Made by a program: the position numbers and the translations under genes
Assembly (NCBI RefSeq): GCF_010727475.1
Contig: NZ_AP022567.1
Coordinates: 1,240,001-1,304,000, forward strand
Direction: 5' to 3'
Origin: Mycolicibacterium mageritense
GTDB taxonomy: Bacteria; Actinomycetota; Actinomycetes; Mycobacteriales; Mycobacteriaceae
DNA length: 64,000 bases
The notes under the pieces: generated by a model
What the model was told of the DNA's origin: nothing
Database searches by the model: none
What the model saw: the letters and a program-made list of their open reading frames with translations, nothing else
In this document: positions 31,719-40,134 of the stretch, in pieces
How positions within the stretch are numbered: position 1 is the stretch's first letter
Layout: each line of letters starts with the position of its first letter

Positions 31719-32639
31719 CTATACCTTCTTGGGGGCGAAGAATCGGGCGACCAGCCGCGCGCCGACATTGAGCAGCGCGATGAGCAGGATGAGCGTGAGC
31801 GCCGCACCCCACAGCCGGTCGGTGGGCACCGGGTTCGCGCCCGCGCCCGCCGAGATCTGGTCGTACATCATGCCGGGCAGCGACCCCATGAACCCGCCGA
31901 ACATGTCGAAGTTCATCGCCTGGGCGTAGCCCACGAGGATCAGCAGCGGCGCGGTCTCACCCATCACGCGGGCCAGCGCCAGCATCACGCCCGTGACGAT
32001 GCCCGACAGCGCCGTCGGGATCACGATGCGCAGGATGGTCTTCCACTTCGGCACGCCGAGCGCATAGCTGGCCTCACGCAGATCCATCGGCACGATGCGC
32101 AGCATCTCCTCGGTGGCGCGCACGATGACAGGGATCATCAAGAGCACCAAGGACAGTGACACCGCGAAGCCTGAGCGCTGGAAGCCCAGCGTGGCAACCC
32201 ACAGCGCGTAGATGAACAGCGCGGCCACGATCGAGGGCACACCGGTGAGGATGTCGACCATGAATGTCGTGAGCCGGCCCAGCCGGGTGCCGCCGCCGTA
32301 TTCGACGAGGTACACCGCGACCATCACGCCGATCGGGATCGAGATCAGCGAGCACACCAGGCCCTGCAGGACAGTACCGACGATCGCGTGGTAGACCCCG
32401 CCGCCCGGCGAGAACGCCGTCATGCCCGCCTGCGAGTTGGTGAACCACACGGGCGACGTGATCGCCGCGAAACCCTTGGTGATCACCGAGTACAGCACCC
32501 ACAGCAGGGGTACCAGCGCGATCAGCACCGACAGTGTCACCAGGCCGGTCGCGAGGTTGTTGGTCAGCTTGCGGCGCAGGCTCACACCCTGGAACGTGGG
32601 CGCCTTGACCGGTTGGTCGAGCGCTGCCGTGGTCATCAT
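31719..32639 (-). CDS. pstA: Phosphate ABC transporter permease PstA
   Basis: A 306-aa inner-membrane permease with about six transmembrane segments. The cytoplasmic coupling loop EASYALGVPKWKTILRIVIPTALSGIVTGVML is the EAA motif that contacts PstB. Its start overlaps the pstC stop by 4 bp, so translation is coupled. It forms the channel with PstC. Confidence 0.93.
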   Translation of the reverse strand: MMTTAALDQPVKAPTFQGVSLRRKLTNNLATGLVTLSVLIALVPLLWVLYSVITKGFAAITSPVWFTNSQAGMTAFSPGGGVYHAIVGTVLQGLVCSLISIPIGVMVAVYLVEYGGGTRLGRLTTFMVDILTGVPSIVAALFIYALWVATLGFQRSGFAVSLSLVLLMIPVIVRATEEMLRIVPMDLREASYALGVPKWKTILRIVIPTALSGIVTGVMLALARVMGETAPLLILVGYAQAMNFDMFGGFMGSLPGMMYDQISAGAGANPVPTDRLWGAALTLILLIALLNVGARLVARFFAPKKV

Positions 32640-33691
32640 GAACGTCCCTTCCCGGCAACCGCGGCGCGGGCCAGCGAGTTCACCACGAACGTGAGGATGA
32701 ACAGCACCAGGCCGGCGGCGATGTAGGCACCCGCCTTGTACTGGTCGTTGAATTCGCTTGCGGTGGCGGCGATCTTGCTCGCGAACGTGTAGCCACCGTC
32801 GAACAGCGTCCAGCTGAACGCGGTTTGGGTGCCCCGCAGGATGATCAGCAGCGCGATGGTCTCACCGAGGGCACGGCCGAGGCCCAGCATGGCGCCGCTG
32901 ATGTAGCCCGAGAGCCCGAACGGCAGGACCGTGGTCCGCACGACTTCCCAGCGGGTCGCGCCCAGCGCCAGGGCGGCCTCGATCTGGCCGCGCGGAGTCT
33001 GGATGAACACCTCACGGGTAACCGCGGTGATGATCGGCAGGATCATCACCGCGAGCACGATGCCCGCGGTGAAGATGGTGCCGCCGCCTGCCACCGACGC
33101 GTTGCCGGTCTTGAACAGGAACAGCCACGACATGTTGGTGTTGAGCCACACCGCGAGCGGTTTGAGCACCGGGGCCAGCACGTACAGGCCCCACACGCCG
33201 TAGACGATCGACGGCACCGCGGCGAGCAGGTCGACCATGTACGCCAGCGGGCCCGAAAGGCGTCGCGGTGCGTACTGGGTCAAAAAGATCGCGATGCCCA
33301 GCGCCACCGGCATGGCCAGCACCAGCGCGAACACCGACACGAACACGGTGACCTGCAGCAGGTCGAGGATGCCGAAGTGCATCGCCGACGTATCGGTGGT
33401 GATCCAGTTGCCGCCGTAGAGGAAGAAGTTCTCCTCGTTGCGGGCCAGCGCCGGGATGGCCCGCCAGAGCAGGAACACCCCGATCGCCGCGATCAGCGCG
33501 ATGATCAGGATGCCCGCGCCCTCGGCGAGTCCCTTGAAGATGCGGTCCGCGGCGCGGACCTTGGCTCCCCTGGAGGGATTCGTTGATATCGGCTCTGGTG
33601 CGGGGAAGGGCGAAGCGAGAACTTCGCCCGACCCCGACTCAGATGGATTCGGTGTCGTCACTGTTGTCCCGTCCGGGCCCCTGTCGGTCAT
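32636..33691 (-). CDS. pstC: Phosphate ABC transporter permease PstC
   Basis: A 351-aa permease with a longer Ser/Pro-rich cytoplasmic N-terminus (about 55 residues) and roughly six transmembrane segments. The EAA-type coupling loop is EAALALGATRWEVVRTTVLPFGLSGYISGAML. It partners PstA and lies 49 bp after pstS; that gap carries a tandem CTGGCTAG repeat but no obvious promoter. Confidence 0.93.
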   Translation of the reverse strand: MTDRGPDGTTVTTPNPSESGSGEVLASPFPAPEPISTNPSRGAKVRAADRIFKGLAEGAGILIIALIAAIGVFLLWRAIPALARNEENFFLYGGNWITTDTSAMHFGILDLLQVTVFVSVFALVLAMPVALGIAIFLTQYAPRRLSGPLAYMVDLLAAVPSIVYGVWGLYVLAPVLKPLAVWLNTNMSWLFLFKTGNASVAGGGTIFTAGIVLAVMILPIITAVTREVFIQTPRGQIEAALALGATRWEVVRTTVLPFGLSGYISGAMLGLGRALGETIALLIILRGTQTAFSWTLFDGGYTFASKIAATASEFNDQYKAGAYIAAGLVLFILTFVVNSLARAAVAGKGRS

Positions 33692-33740
33692 TTGGTCCGA
33701 ATTCCATCCTCATCCAGATTCGTACTGTCTGGCTAGCTGG

Positions 33741-34868
33741 CTAGCTGATTGCGTTGATCGACGTGACCAGACGCTCTTTGAAGGTGTCCGGCAGCGGCAC
33801 GTAGCCGGCAGCGGACAGGTTTGCCTGTCCCTGGTTGGCGGCCACCGTCAGGAACGACTTCACGGCGGCGGCGGTGTCGGCGTCGTAGCCCTTGGAGCAC
33901 ACGATCTCGTAGGTCGCGAGCACCAGCGGGTAGGCACCGGCCTCCTTGGTGCCGTACAGCGACTTCAGGTCCAGCGCGAGGTCGTTGCCCTCGGCGGCGA
34001 ACTTGGCGGCGTCGATGGCCTTCGCGGCCGACTCGTCGGTCAGCTCGACCGCACCGGCACCGCTGTCGATCTGCGCGAACGGAAGCTTGGCCTGCTCGGC
34101 GAAGCCCTTCTCCACGTAGCCGATGGCGCCCGGCGTGGCCTGCACGGCCTGCACGACGCCCGACGACTTCTGGGCACCCTCGCCCGCGCCGCCGTTGAAC
34201 TCGCTGCCGTCACCCTTGGTCCACGCCTGCGGGGCAGCCGCGGCCAGGTACTTCTGGAAGTTGTCGGTGGTGCCCGACGAATCCGAGCGGTAGATCGGCT
34301 TGATGTCGACGTCCGGCAGGGTGGTGCCTGCGTTGAGCGCGGCGATCGCCGGGTCGTTCCACTTGGTGATCTGGCCCTGGAAGATCTTCGCCAGCACCTC
34401 GCCGTTGACGACGAGCTTGTCAACGCCCTCGAGGTTGTAGGCCATCGCGACGGGACCAAACACCAGCGGCAGGTTCCATGCCGGGTTGCCACCGCAGCGG
34501 TCGGCCGCGGCCTTGACCTGGTCGCCCTTCAGGGCCGAGTCGGAGCCGGCGAAGTCGACCTGCTTGGCGATGAACTGCTCACGGCCGGCACCCGAGCCCG
34601 TGGGGTTGTACGACAGGTTCTTGCCCGAGCAGGCCTGGCCCCACGCCTTGTTGAACTCCGCGATGGCGTTCTGCTGCGCGGTCGAGCCCTCTGCGGTGAC
34701 CGCACTCTTGCCACCGCACTCCGCCGACGCCGCGGCGCTGCCCGAAGCGGCCGAGCTGGAAGCGGTACCGGCGTTGTTGTCGCTGCCGCACGCGGTCAGC
34801 GTGAGGGCCGCGATCGCGGTTGCCGACAGCGCGGTCCCGACGGTCTTGCCAATGCTGTTGAGCTTCAC
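33741..34868 (-). CDS. pstS: Phosphate-binding lipoprotein PstS
   Basis: A 375-aa periplasmic phosphate receptor anchored as a lipoprotein: signal peptide with lipobox LTAC (Cys about residue 25), then a Ser/Ala linker. Phosphate-binding loops are GSTAQQNAI (SSVT-type site), GSGAGREQFI, FAGSDSAL and SDSSGTTDNFQKYL. GTG 34868 is the start; homologues begin near this position. It heads the pst operon and has a PHO-box-like repeat about 80 bp upstream. Confidence 0.94.
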   Translation of the reverse strand: MKLNSIGKTVGTALSATAIAALTLTACGSDNNAGTASSSAASGSAAASAECGGKSAVTAEGSTAQQNAIAEFNKAWGQACSGKNLSYNPTGSGAGREQFIAKQVDFAGSDSALKGDQVKAAADRCGGNPAWNLPLVFGPVAMAYNLEGVDKLVVNGEVLAKIFQGQITKWNDPAIAALNAGTTLPDVDIKPIYRSDSSGTTDNFQKYLAAAAPQAWTKGDGSEFNGGAGEGAQKSSGVVQAVQATPGAIGYVEKGFAEQAKLPFAQIDSGAGAVELTDESAAKAIDAAKFAAEGNDLALDLKSLYGTKEAGAYPLVLATYEIVCSKGYDADTAAAVKSFLTVAANQGQANLSAAGYVPLPDTFKERLVTSINAIS

Positions 34869-34944
34869 TGATCCCACTTTCCGTTGACGGCTGCAGACTC
34901 CCCGGCAACGTATGCGGCCGCAGTGGACGGCTCGCGGATGGAAA

Positions 34945-34961
34945 GTGAACGGACAGTGAAC
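34945..34961 (-). promoter_or_regulatory. PHO-box-like direct repeat upstream of pstS
   Basis: On the minus strand two GTTCAC units lie at an 11-bp period, about 80 bp before the pstS start and just past the mshD stop. This matches RegX3-type PHO boxes and parallels the repeat before phoU. Confidence 0.65.
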
Positions 34962-34980
34962 AGGTTTGGCGATTTCACAG

Positions 34981-35880
34981 CTAGTCGGGCTGCGCGGCGG
35001 CGTACGCCACATCCGCGACAGCCACCTCGAAACCCAATTTTCGGTAGGTGTTCACCGCCGCAGAGTTATCTGCCTCGACGTAAAGCATCACCACAGGCTG
35101 TGAACTTGCTGAAAGCCGTTGCGCGAGATGGTCCAACCCGACCAACGTCAGCACCGAGCCGAGCCCGCGGCCCTGTGCGGCCGGGTCGACGCCGACGACG
35201 TAGACCTCGCCGAGATCGGGATTGTGCACCTTGGTCCAGTGGAATCCGAGCAGCCGGCCGGTGTCGTCGTCGAACGCGAGAAACAAGCCGTCGGGGTCGA
35301 ACCACGGCTCGCCGCGTCGTTCGGCGATGTCGTGCTCGGTCCAGCCGCCCTGCTCAGGGTGCCACGAGAACGCCGCATTGTTGACACGGAGCAGTTCGGC
35401 GTCGTCGGCGGGCCCGCCATAGGTTCGGATGGTCACCCCGGCGACGTCGCTGAGCTCGGGCAGCCCGATGGCGGACCGGCGCATCTGCAGCAGCTCCCGT
35501 ACCGGCACCAGGTTCGCCGACGCGGCCAAGGCCCGCGCGGGCTCGAGATTGCCGTGGGCCCACACCCTCGCCGTAGCACCCCCCTGCGCCAGGCCGGTGG
35601 TCAGCAGTTGTGTGCCGATGCCGCGGCGCCTGGCCTGCGGGTGGACCGCGAGTTCCGCCATCGCCGGGTCGTCGCCGTCGGCAGGGGCCAGGTTCAGGTA
35701 GCCGACCAGGTTCGCGCCATCGGCGGCCAGTAGATGACGCGTGCGGTCGCGGCCGAGCTCACGCAGCACCTGATCACCGACCGGAGCGATGCCGTCATGG
35801 TCCGTGGCCGCCGCGATGAGGTCGCGAACCTGCCGCTGGTCGGCGTCGGACAAGCCTGTGCGCCAATCGATCTGGGTCAC
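34981..35880 (-). CDS. mshD: Mycothiol synthase
   Basis: A 299-aa protein with two tandem GNAT acetyltransferase domains; it acetylates the cysteine amine of Cys-GlcN-Ins, the final step of mycothiol synthesis. The N-domain carries MAELAVHPQARRRGIGTQLL, and the C-domain carries GEVYVVGVDPAAQGRGLGSVLT with the acetyl-CoA-binding Q/RxxGxG/A motif, plus VMLYVEADNSAAVNTYRKLGF. It overlaps glnR by 4 bp (ATGA), so the two are co-translated. Confidence 0.93.
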   Translation of the reverse strand: MTQIDWRTGLSDADQRQVRDLIAAATDHDGIAPVGDQVLRELGRDRTRHLLAADGANLVGYLNLAPADGDDPAMAELAVHPQARRRGIGTQLLTTGLAQGGATARVWAHGNLEPARALAASANLVPVRELLQMRRSAIGLPELSDVAGVTIRTYGGPADDAELLRVNNAAFSWHPEQGGWTEHDIAERRGEPWFDPDGLFLAFDDDTGRLLGFHWTKVHNPDLGEVYVVGVDPAAQGRGLGSVLTLVGLDHLAQRLSASSQPVVMLYVEADNSAAVNTYRKLGFEVAVADVAYAAAQPD

Positions 35881-36641
35881 TGACTGGTCAGCCGATCGGC
35901 CAGAGGTTCGTCGACGTCACCGAGTTCGGGGTCGTAGTCGTCCTCGTGTGCGTCGGCGGCCGGCGGCCGCCCCCGCGTCGGGCGCACCGCCTTGTATCCG
36001 ACGTTGCGCACGGTGCCGATCAGTGACTCGTACTCGGTTCCGAGCTTTGCGCGCAGGCGCCGCACATGCACGTCGACGGTGCGGGTGCCGCCGAAGAAGT
36101 CGTACCCCCACACCTCCTGCAGCAACTGAGCCCTGGTGAACACGCGGCCCGCATGCTGAGCCAGATACTTCAGCAGCTCGAACTCCTTATAGGTGAGGTC
36201 GAGCGGCCGCCCGCGCAGCCGGGCCGTGTAGGTGCCTTCGTCGATCACCAATTCACCGAGCGTGATCTTGCCGACGTTCTCCTGGTTTGCGGTGCCGCCG
36301 CGGCGGCCGACCAGCAGGCGCAGCCGCGCGTCGATCTCGGCAGGCCCGGTGCTGGGCAGCAAAATCTCGTCGAGACCCCACTCGTGGTTGACGGCGACCA
36401 GGCCGCCTTCGTTGATCACAGCGACGACCGGCACCGAGGTACCCGTGGTGCCGAGCAACCGGCACAGGCCGCGGGCGGCGGCCAGATCGGTCCGCGCATC
36501 GACGATCGCCACGTCCGAGTTACCAGCCTCCAGCAGCGACGACACCTCCGTCGGCGCGGTGCGCACGACGTGGGCCAAAAGCGATAAGGAAGGCAGGACC
36601 GACTCAGGGTGTGGATCGACGGTCAGTAGCAGTAGGTCCAA
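35877..36641 (-). CDS. glnR: OmpR-type nitrogen regulator GlnR
   Basis: A 254-aa orphan response regulator. The receiver domain is atypical (DVAIVDARTDLAAARGLCRLL), and the C-terminal winged helix reads GRPLDLTYKEFELLKYLAQHAGRVFTRAQLLQEVWGYDFFGGTRTVDVHVRRLRAKLG. In mycobacteria GlnR activates amt, glnA and other nitrogen genes. TTG 36641 is preferred because GGAGG sits 5 bases upstream and homologues begin with xLLLLT; ATG 36677 is the alternative. It is the promoter-proximal gene of the glnR-mshD pair. Confidence 0.92.
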   Translation of the reverse strand: MDLLLLTVDPHPESVLPSLSLLAHVVRTAPTEVSSLLEAGNSDVAIVDARTDLAAARGLCRLLGTTGTSVPVVAVINEGGLVAVNHEWGLDEILLPSTGPAEIDARLRLLVGRRGGTANQENVGKITLGELVIDEGTYTARLRGRPLDLTYKEFELLKYLAQHAGRVFTRAQLLQEVWGYDFFGGTRTVDVHVRRLRAKLGTEYESLIGTVRNVGYKAVRPTRGRPPAADAHEDDYDPELGDVDEPLADRLTSQ

Positions 36642-36802
36642 CTGGTCCTCCGGCGCGCCGGGAATCACCTGGCACACCGCTGGACGTCGATGTCCGGGCG
36701 GCCAAGTTTCATGACTGACATCTAGCCGTTACCGGCTATTCGCCTCCTAACGATAGCGCCTCACCTGCTGATTAGCCGCACGGAGCGGATTGCCGGCGCC
36801 CG

Positions 36803-37618
36803 GTGGGCAACAATGTGCCGGTGCGGAAACTGCTGATCGGAATCGTCGCGACCGTTCTAGCGCTCGTCGTCGGCGCCGTCGGGACCGATTTCGGGGCGGC
36901 CATCTACGCCGAGTACCGGCTGTCGCGCAACGTCCGCAACGCGGCCCAGCTCAGCTGGGATCCGTCGGTGGCCATCCTGGGCTTCCCGTTCATCACGCAG
37001 GCCAGGAGCCATCACTACAAGGAGATCGAGATCCGGGCCGGTGCGGTCGATCATGCCGTGGTCGGCAAGGCCTCGCTGGAGGCGACGCTGCACGACATCG
37101 ACCTGACGCACACCTCATGGTTGATCCGCCCCGACGCGCCCATGCGCGTCGGCAAGCTCGAGAGCCGCATCATCATCGACTCCACGCATGTCGGCCGGTT
37201 CATGCACATCGACGACCTGCTGGTCGAGGCGCCGTCGCGGGAGACCAACGACTCGACCGGGGGCACCACCGAATCTGGTATCTCCGGCAGCCAGGGTCTG
37301 GTGTTCACCGGCACCCCGAAGGCCTCGGGCCTGGACAAGCGGGTCAGCGTCTCGGTCGATCTGTCCCTGACCGGACCCGACCAGACCACCCTGGTGCTGA
37401 CCGCCACCGGCATCCTCACGGGCCCGAACACCGCCGACCAGCCCGTGCCCGACGACAAGCTGGCCGCGGTGCTCAAAGAGTTCAGCACCACGATCACCGG
37501 CCAGAAGCTGCCCTTCGGCATCGCGCCCACCAGCCAGGGCGCGCGCGGCTCCGACATCATCATCGAGGGCATCGCGCAGGGAGTAACCGTTGACCTGAAC
37601 GGGTTCAGACAGTCATGA
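36803..37618 (+). CDS. lmeA: DUF2993 cell-envelope protein LmeA
   Basis: A 271-aa exported or membrane-anchored protein: hydrophobic N-terminus (KLLIGIVATVLALVVGAVG) and a DUF2993 domain (SRNVRNAAQLSWDPSVAILGFPFITQA, VRGSDIIIEG-type end). M. smegmatis LmeA is known to bind phospholipids and to be needed for lipomannan mannan-chain elongation. The start is GTG 36803 or the in-frame GTG 36821; neither has a strong ribosome-binding site. It overlaps the thioredoxin gene by 4 bp. Confidence 0.88.
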   Translation: MGNNVPVRKLLIGIVATVLALVVGAVGTDFGAAIYAEYRLSRNVRNAAQLSWDPSVAILGFPFITQARSHHYKEIEIRAGAVDHAVVGKASLEATLHDIDLTHTSWLIRPDAPMRVGKLESRIIIDSTHVGRFMHIDDLLVEAPSRETNDSTGGTTESGISGSQGLVFTGTPKASGLDKRVSVSVDLSLTGPDQTTLVLTATGILTGPNTADQPVPDDKLAAVLKEFSTTITGQKLPFGIAPTSQGARGSDIIIEGIAQGVTVDLNGFRQS

Positions 37619-38037
37619 GCTCATCGATGTTCGCGGTGATCGCGGTGATCATCGCCGCACTGGGCACGGCTTACGTGATCGGCAAGGTGATCACTCTTCG
37701 CACGGGACGGCTCAAGGCGGCCGCCGAACCCGTCGAGGTCGACACCGAGGATCTGGAGTTGTCCCGCACGGGGCCCACCATCGTGCATTTCAGCGCGGTC
37801 TGGTGCGGACCGTGCGCCGGGGTGCGCCGGGTCGTGGACCAGGTATGTGCCGAGCTGCCCGCGGTGGCCCATGTCGAGATCGACATGGACGCCAATCCGG
37901 AGGCGGCCCGCCGACTTTCGGTGCTGTCGCTGCCGACGACGTTCATCTTCGACGCCGACGGACGCCAGCGCTACCGTGCCAGCGGAGTGCCCAAGGCCGC
38001 TGACCTGCGCACGGCACTCGAACCGCTGTTGGCTTGA
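37615..38037 (+). CDS. Membrane-anchored thioredoxin-like protein
   Basis: A 140-aa protein with an N-terminal hydrophobic helix (MFAVIAVIIAALGTAYVIG) and a thioredoxin fold with the redox motif VWCGPCAGVRRVV, the cis-Pro segment SLPTTFIF and a C-terminal helix. The active-site CGPC implies reductase or general thiol-disulfide activity. Orientation relative to the membrane is uncertain. Coupled to lmeA by a 4-bp overlap. The promoter of the sulfur operon begins within its last codons. Confidence 0.85.
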   Translation: MSSSMFAVIAVIIAALGTAYVIGKVITLRTGRLKAAAEPVEVDTEDLELSRTGPTIVHFSAVWCGPCAGVRRVVDQVCAELPAVAHVEIDMDANPEAARRLSVLSLPTTFIFDADGRQRYRASGVPKAADLRTALEPLLA

Positions 38038-38059
38038 CAAGCTGGTCATTGGGTAAGCT
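38034..38059 (+). promoter_or_regulatory. Promoter of the sulfur operon leader
   Basis: TTGACA (38034-38039) overlaps the thioredoxin gene stop, and TAAGCT (38054-38059) lies 7 bases before the GTG of the polycysteine leader. The spacer is short (14 bp). The -10 placement predicts that transcription starts at or next to that GTG, giving a leaderless transcript. Confidence 0.55.
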
Positions 38060-38066
38060 GTCGCAC

Positions 38067-38159
38067 GTGTCCGCCCGCCTTGAGCTTGTGCTCACCAAGC
38101 GCCGCGCAGTCGATCTGTGCCGCACCGCGGGCTGCTGTTGTTGTTGTTGTTGCTGTTGA
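38067..38159 (+). CDS. Leaderless polycysteine leader peptide (cysteine attenuator)
   Basis: A 30-aa ORF from GTG 38067 encoding SARLELVLTKRRAVDLCRTAG followed by eight consecutive Cys codons and TGA. It has no ribosome-binding site, and the -10 box is 7 bases upstream, so it is leaderless. Such polycysteine leaders are described in mycobacteria as cysteine-responsive attenuators: stalling on Cys codons when cysteine is scarce exposes the downstream genes. It precedes DUF4395, thiosulfate sulfurtransferase and sseC, all tied to sulfur metabolism. Confidence 0.9.
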   Translation: MSARLELVLTKRRAVDLCRTAGCCCCCCCC

Positions 38160-38204
38160 GCGCAGCTGCGCGTTCTGACGCGCCCGCTCGGAGCTCGAGC
38201 TCCG
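38160..38204 (+). promoter_or_regulatory. Palindromic attenuator region after the leader ORF
   Basis: Two perfect palindromes follow the leader stop: GCGCAGCTGCGC (38160-38171), touching the stop codon, and CGGAGCTCGAGCTCCG (38189-38204). A ribosome stalled on the Cys run would cover the first and change pairing downstream. The exact competing structures need RNA probing. Confidence 0.5.
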
Positions 38205-38247
38205 GCCTGCCCACAACCGGCCTATCCAACAACAGGAGTTTCTTTCC

Positions 38248-38715
38248 ATGTCAGTTGCAAAAACAGCGGCATCCGCGCAGGCCGACGTGCGCGGTCCCCG
38301 CTTCACCGCATGGGTGACCACCGCAGTCTTGATCGTCACGCTGCTGGTCTCCGGCGTCAGTAGCGCCGCCGCGGCCGCGCTGCTGGCCGCCCAGGCCGTC
38401 GTGTTCGCGATAGGCGCCGTCGGCGGTCCCCGCAGGCACCCCTACGGACGGCTGTTCGCCACGCTGGTGGCTCCGCGGCTCGGTCCCGTGACCGAACGCG
38501 AACCCGTGCCGCCGTTGAAATTCGCCCAGCTCGTCGGATTCCTCTTCGCCGTCGTCGGGGCGGCCGGATTCGCGTTCGGTGTCACGGCACTCGGCCTGAC
38601 CGCCACCGCATTCGCATTGGTCGCGGCCTTCCTCAACGCCGCTTTCGGCATCTGCCTCGGCTGCCAGATCTACCCGCTCGTCACGAGGTTCCGTCGTACA
38701 CCCAGTCCCGCCTGA
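38248..38715 (+). CDS. DUF4395 membrane protein of the sulfur operon
   Basis: A 155-aa protein with about four hydrophobic segments (TTAVLIVTLLVSGVSSAAAAALLAAQAVVFAIGAVGG and FAQLVGFLFAVVGAAGFAFG...) and a conserved CLGCQIYPLVTR near the C-terminus whose CxxC may carry redox or sulfur chemistry. DUF4395 proteins adjoin rhodanese genes in many Actinobacteria. AACAGGAG precedes ATG 38248. It is the first gene controlled by the polycysteine leader. Confidence 0.82.
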   Translation: MSVAKTAASAQADVRGPRFTAWVTTAVLIVTLLVSGVSSAAAAALLAAQAVVFAIGAVGGPRRHPYGRLFATLVAPRLGPVTEREPVPPLKFAQLVGFLFAVVGAAGFAFGVTALGLTATAFALVAAFLNAAFGICLGCQIYPLVTRFRRTPSPA

Positions 38716-38751
38716 TACCTCAAATCTCAAGCAATCGAAAGGAATTCGTAC

Positions 38752-39588
38752 ATGGCACGTTCCGACGTCCTGGTCTCCACCGAGTGGGCCGGGAACAATC
38801 TCGACACTGCCGGCGTGGTGTTCGTCGAGGTCGACGAGAACACCAGCGCCTACGACGACGAGGGCCACATCCCCGGCGCCGTCAAGCTGGACTGGAAGAC
38901 CGACCTGCAGGATGCCGTCAAGCGTGACTTCGTCGACCAGCAGCAGTTCTCGAAGCTGTTGAGTGACAAGGGAATCAGCAATGACGACACCGTGATCCTC
39001 TACGGCGGCAACAACAACTGGTTCGCGGCATACGCCTACTGGTACTTCAAGCTGTACGGCCACAACGACGTCAAGCTGCTCGACGGCGGCCGCAAGCGCT
39101 GGCAGCTCGACGGCCGCCCACTGGTCACCGACGCCGTCAGCCGCCCGGCGACGTCGTACTCGGCCAAGGCGCCCGACAACAACATCCGCGCCTTCCGCGA
39201 CGAGGTCATCGCCGCGATCGGCGAGAAGAACCTGGTCGACGTGCGTTCGCCCGACGAGTTCTCCGGCAAGATCCTGGCCCCGGCGCACCTGCCGCAGGAG
39301 CAGAGCCAGCGGCCCGGGCATATCCCCGGCGCCATCAACGTTCCGTGGAGCAAGGCAGCCAACGAGGACGGCACCTTCAAGTCCGACGAGGAGCTGGCCA
39401 AGCTGTACGCCGAGGCCGGCCTGGACGGCGAGAAGGAGACCATCGCGTACTGCCGGATCGGTGAGCGGTCCTCGCACACCTGGTTCGTGCTGCAGGAGCT
39501 GCTCGGACACCAGAACGTCAAGAACTACGACGGCAGTTGGACGGAATACGGCTCCCTCGTGGGTGCCCCGATCGAGTTGGGAAGTTGA
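38752..39588 (+). CDS. cysA2: Thiosulfate sulfurtransferase (rhodanese), CysA/SseA type
   Basis: A 278-aa two-domain rhodanese. The N-domain is inactive (VEVDENTSAYDDEGHIPGAVKLDW, DDTVILYGGNNNWFAAYAYW). The C-domain carries NLVDVRSPDEF, RPGHIPGAINVPW and the active-site loop AYCRIGERSSHTWF with the persulfide Cys about residue 234. It transfers sulfane sulfur from thiosulfate to thiol acceptors and partners SseC. Expression should rise under cysteine limitation through the leader peptide. Confidence 0.92.
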   Translation: MARSDVLVSTEWAGNNLDTAGVVFVEVDENTSAYDDEGHIPGAVKLDWKTDLQDAVKRDFVDQQQFSKLLSDKGISNDDTVILYGGNNNWFAAYAYWYFKLYGHNDVKLLDGGRKRWQLDGRPLVTDAVSRPATSYSAKAPDNNIRAFRDEVIAAIGEKNLVDVRSPDEFSGKILAPAHLPQEQSQRPGHIPGAINVPWSKAANEDGTFKSDEELAKLYAEAGLDGEKETIAYCRIGERSSHTWFVLQELLGHQNVKNYDGSWTEYGSLVGAPIELGS

Positions 39589-39589
39589 T

Positions 39590-39892
39590 ATGTGCTCTGC
39601 ACCTAAGCAAGGTCTGACATTGCCCGCCGGCGTCGACCTGGAGAAGGAAACCGTCATCACCGGTCGTGTGGTCGACGGTTCGGGCCAGGCGGTCGGCGGT
39701 GCGTTCGTGCGCCTGCTGGACGCCAGTGACGAGTTCACCGCAGAGGTCGTGGCCTCGGCGACCGGCGATTTCCGGTTCTTCGCCGCCCCGGGCACCTGGA
39801 CGCTGCGCGCCCTGTCCCCCGCGGGCAACGGCGACGCCAGCGTGGCACCGACCGGCGCGGGCATCCACGAGGTCGACGTCAAGGTCGCCTAG
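39590..39892 (+). CDS. sseC: SseC-like DUF1416 sulfur-operon protein
   Basis: A 100-aa protein beginning MCSAPKQGLTLPAGVDLEKETVITGRVVDG, with a transthyretin/carboxypeptidase-regulatory-like beta sandwich (GGAFVRLLDASDEFTAEVVASATGDFRFFAAPGTWTLRAL). Its Cys2 near the N-terminus is conserved and may accept sulfur. It starts 1 bp after the rhodanese stop and is always paired with it in mycobacteria. A strong terminator follows. Confidence 0.9.
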   Translation: MCSAPKQGLTLPAGVDLEKETVITGRVVDGSGQAVGGAFVRLLDASDEFTAEVVASATGDFRFFAAPGTWTLRALSPAGNGDASVAPTGAGIHEVDVKVA

Positions 39893-39904
39893 CGACGCCT
39901 GTTG

Positions 39905-39941
39905 GCACCCGGGTATCGATCGAGCATCGATACCCGGGTGC
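39905..39941 (+). terminator. Rho-independent terminator of the sulfur operon
   Basis: Sixteen-base perfect arms (39905-39920 and 39926-39941) with a 5-base loop, followed by TTTCTGCTT, 12 bp after the sseC stop. Confidence 0.9.
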
Positions 39942-40035
39942 TTTCTGCTTCGAGGGCGTCCCCGAGTTCGACGACGTCCGGGGAGTTGCCCGGTGCGGTA
40001 CAGGTCACACCGCCACCACCGCTAGACTGCTTGCC

Positions 40036-40134
40036 GTGGTGCTGTTCTTCGAGATCATGCTCGTCGCGGCCGTCGTGGTCATCACGTGGTTCGCGTTGTA
40101 CGCGCTGTACCGCCTCGTCACCGACGAGTCGTGA
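40036..40134 (+). CDS. Leaderless 32-aa membrane protein
   Basis: GTG 40036 starts VVLFFEIMLVAAVVVITWFALYALYRLVTDES, a single membrane helix with a short cytoplasmic tail. A TAGACT -10 box lies 7 bases upstream (40023-40028), so the transcript is probably leaderless. Its stop overlaps the start of the nitrobindin-like gene (GTGA), so it leads that operon. Function unknown. Confidence 0.6.
   Translation: MVLFFEIMLVAAVVVITWFALYALYRLVTDES

Noticed and set aside
33720..33741. Tandem CTGGCTAG repeat between pstS and pstC
   Set aside because: Only two copies and no palindrome or promoter; most likely chance spacer sequence.
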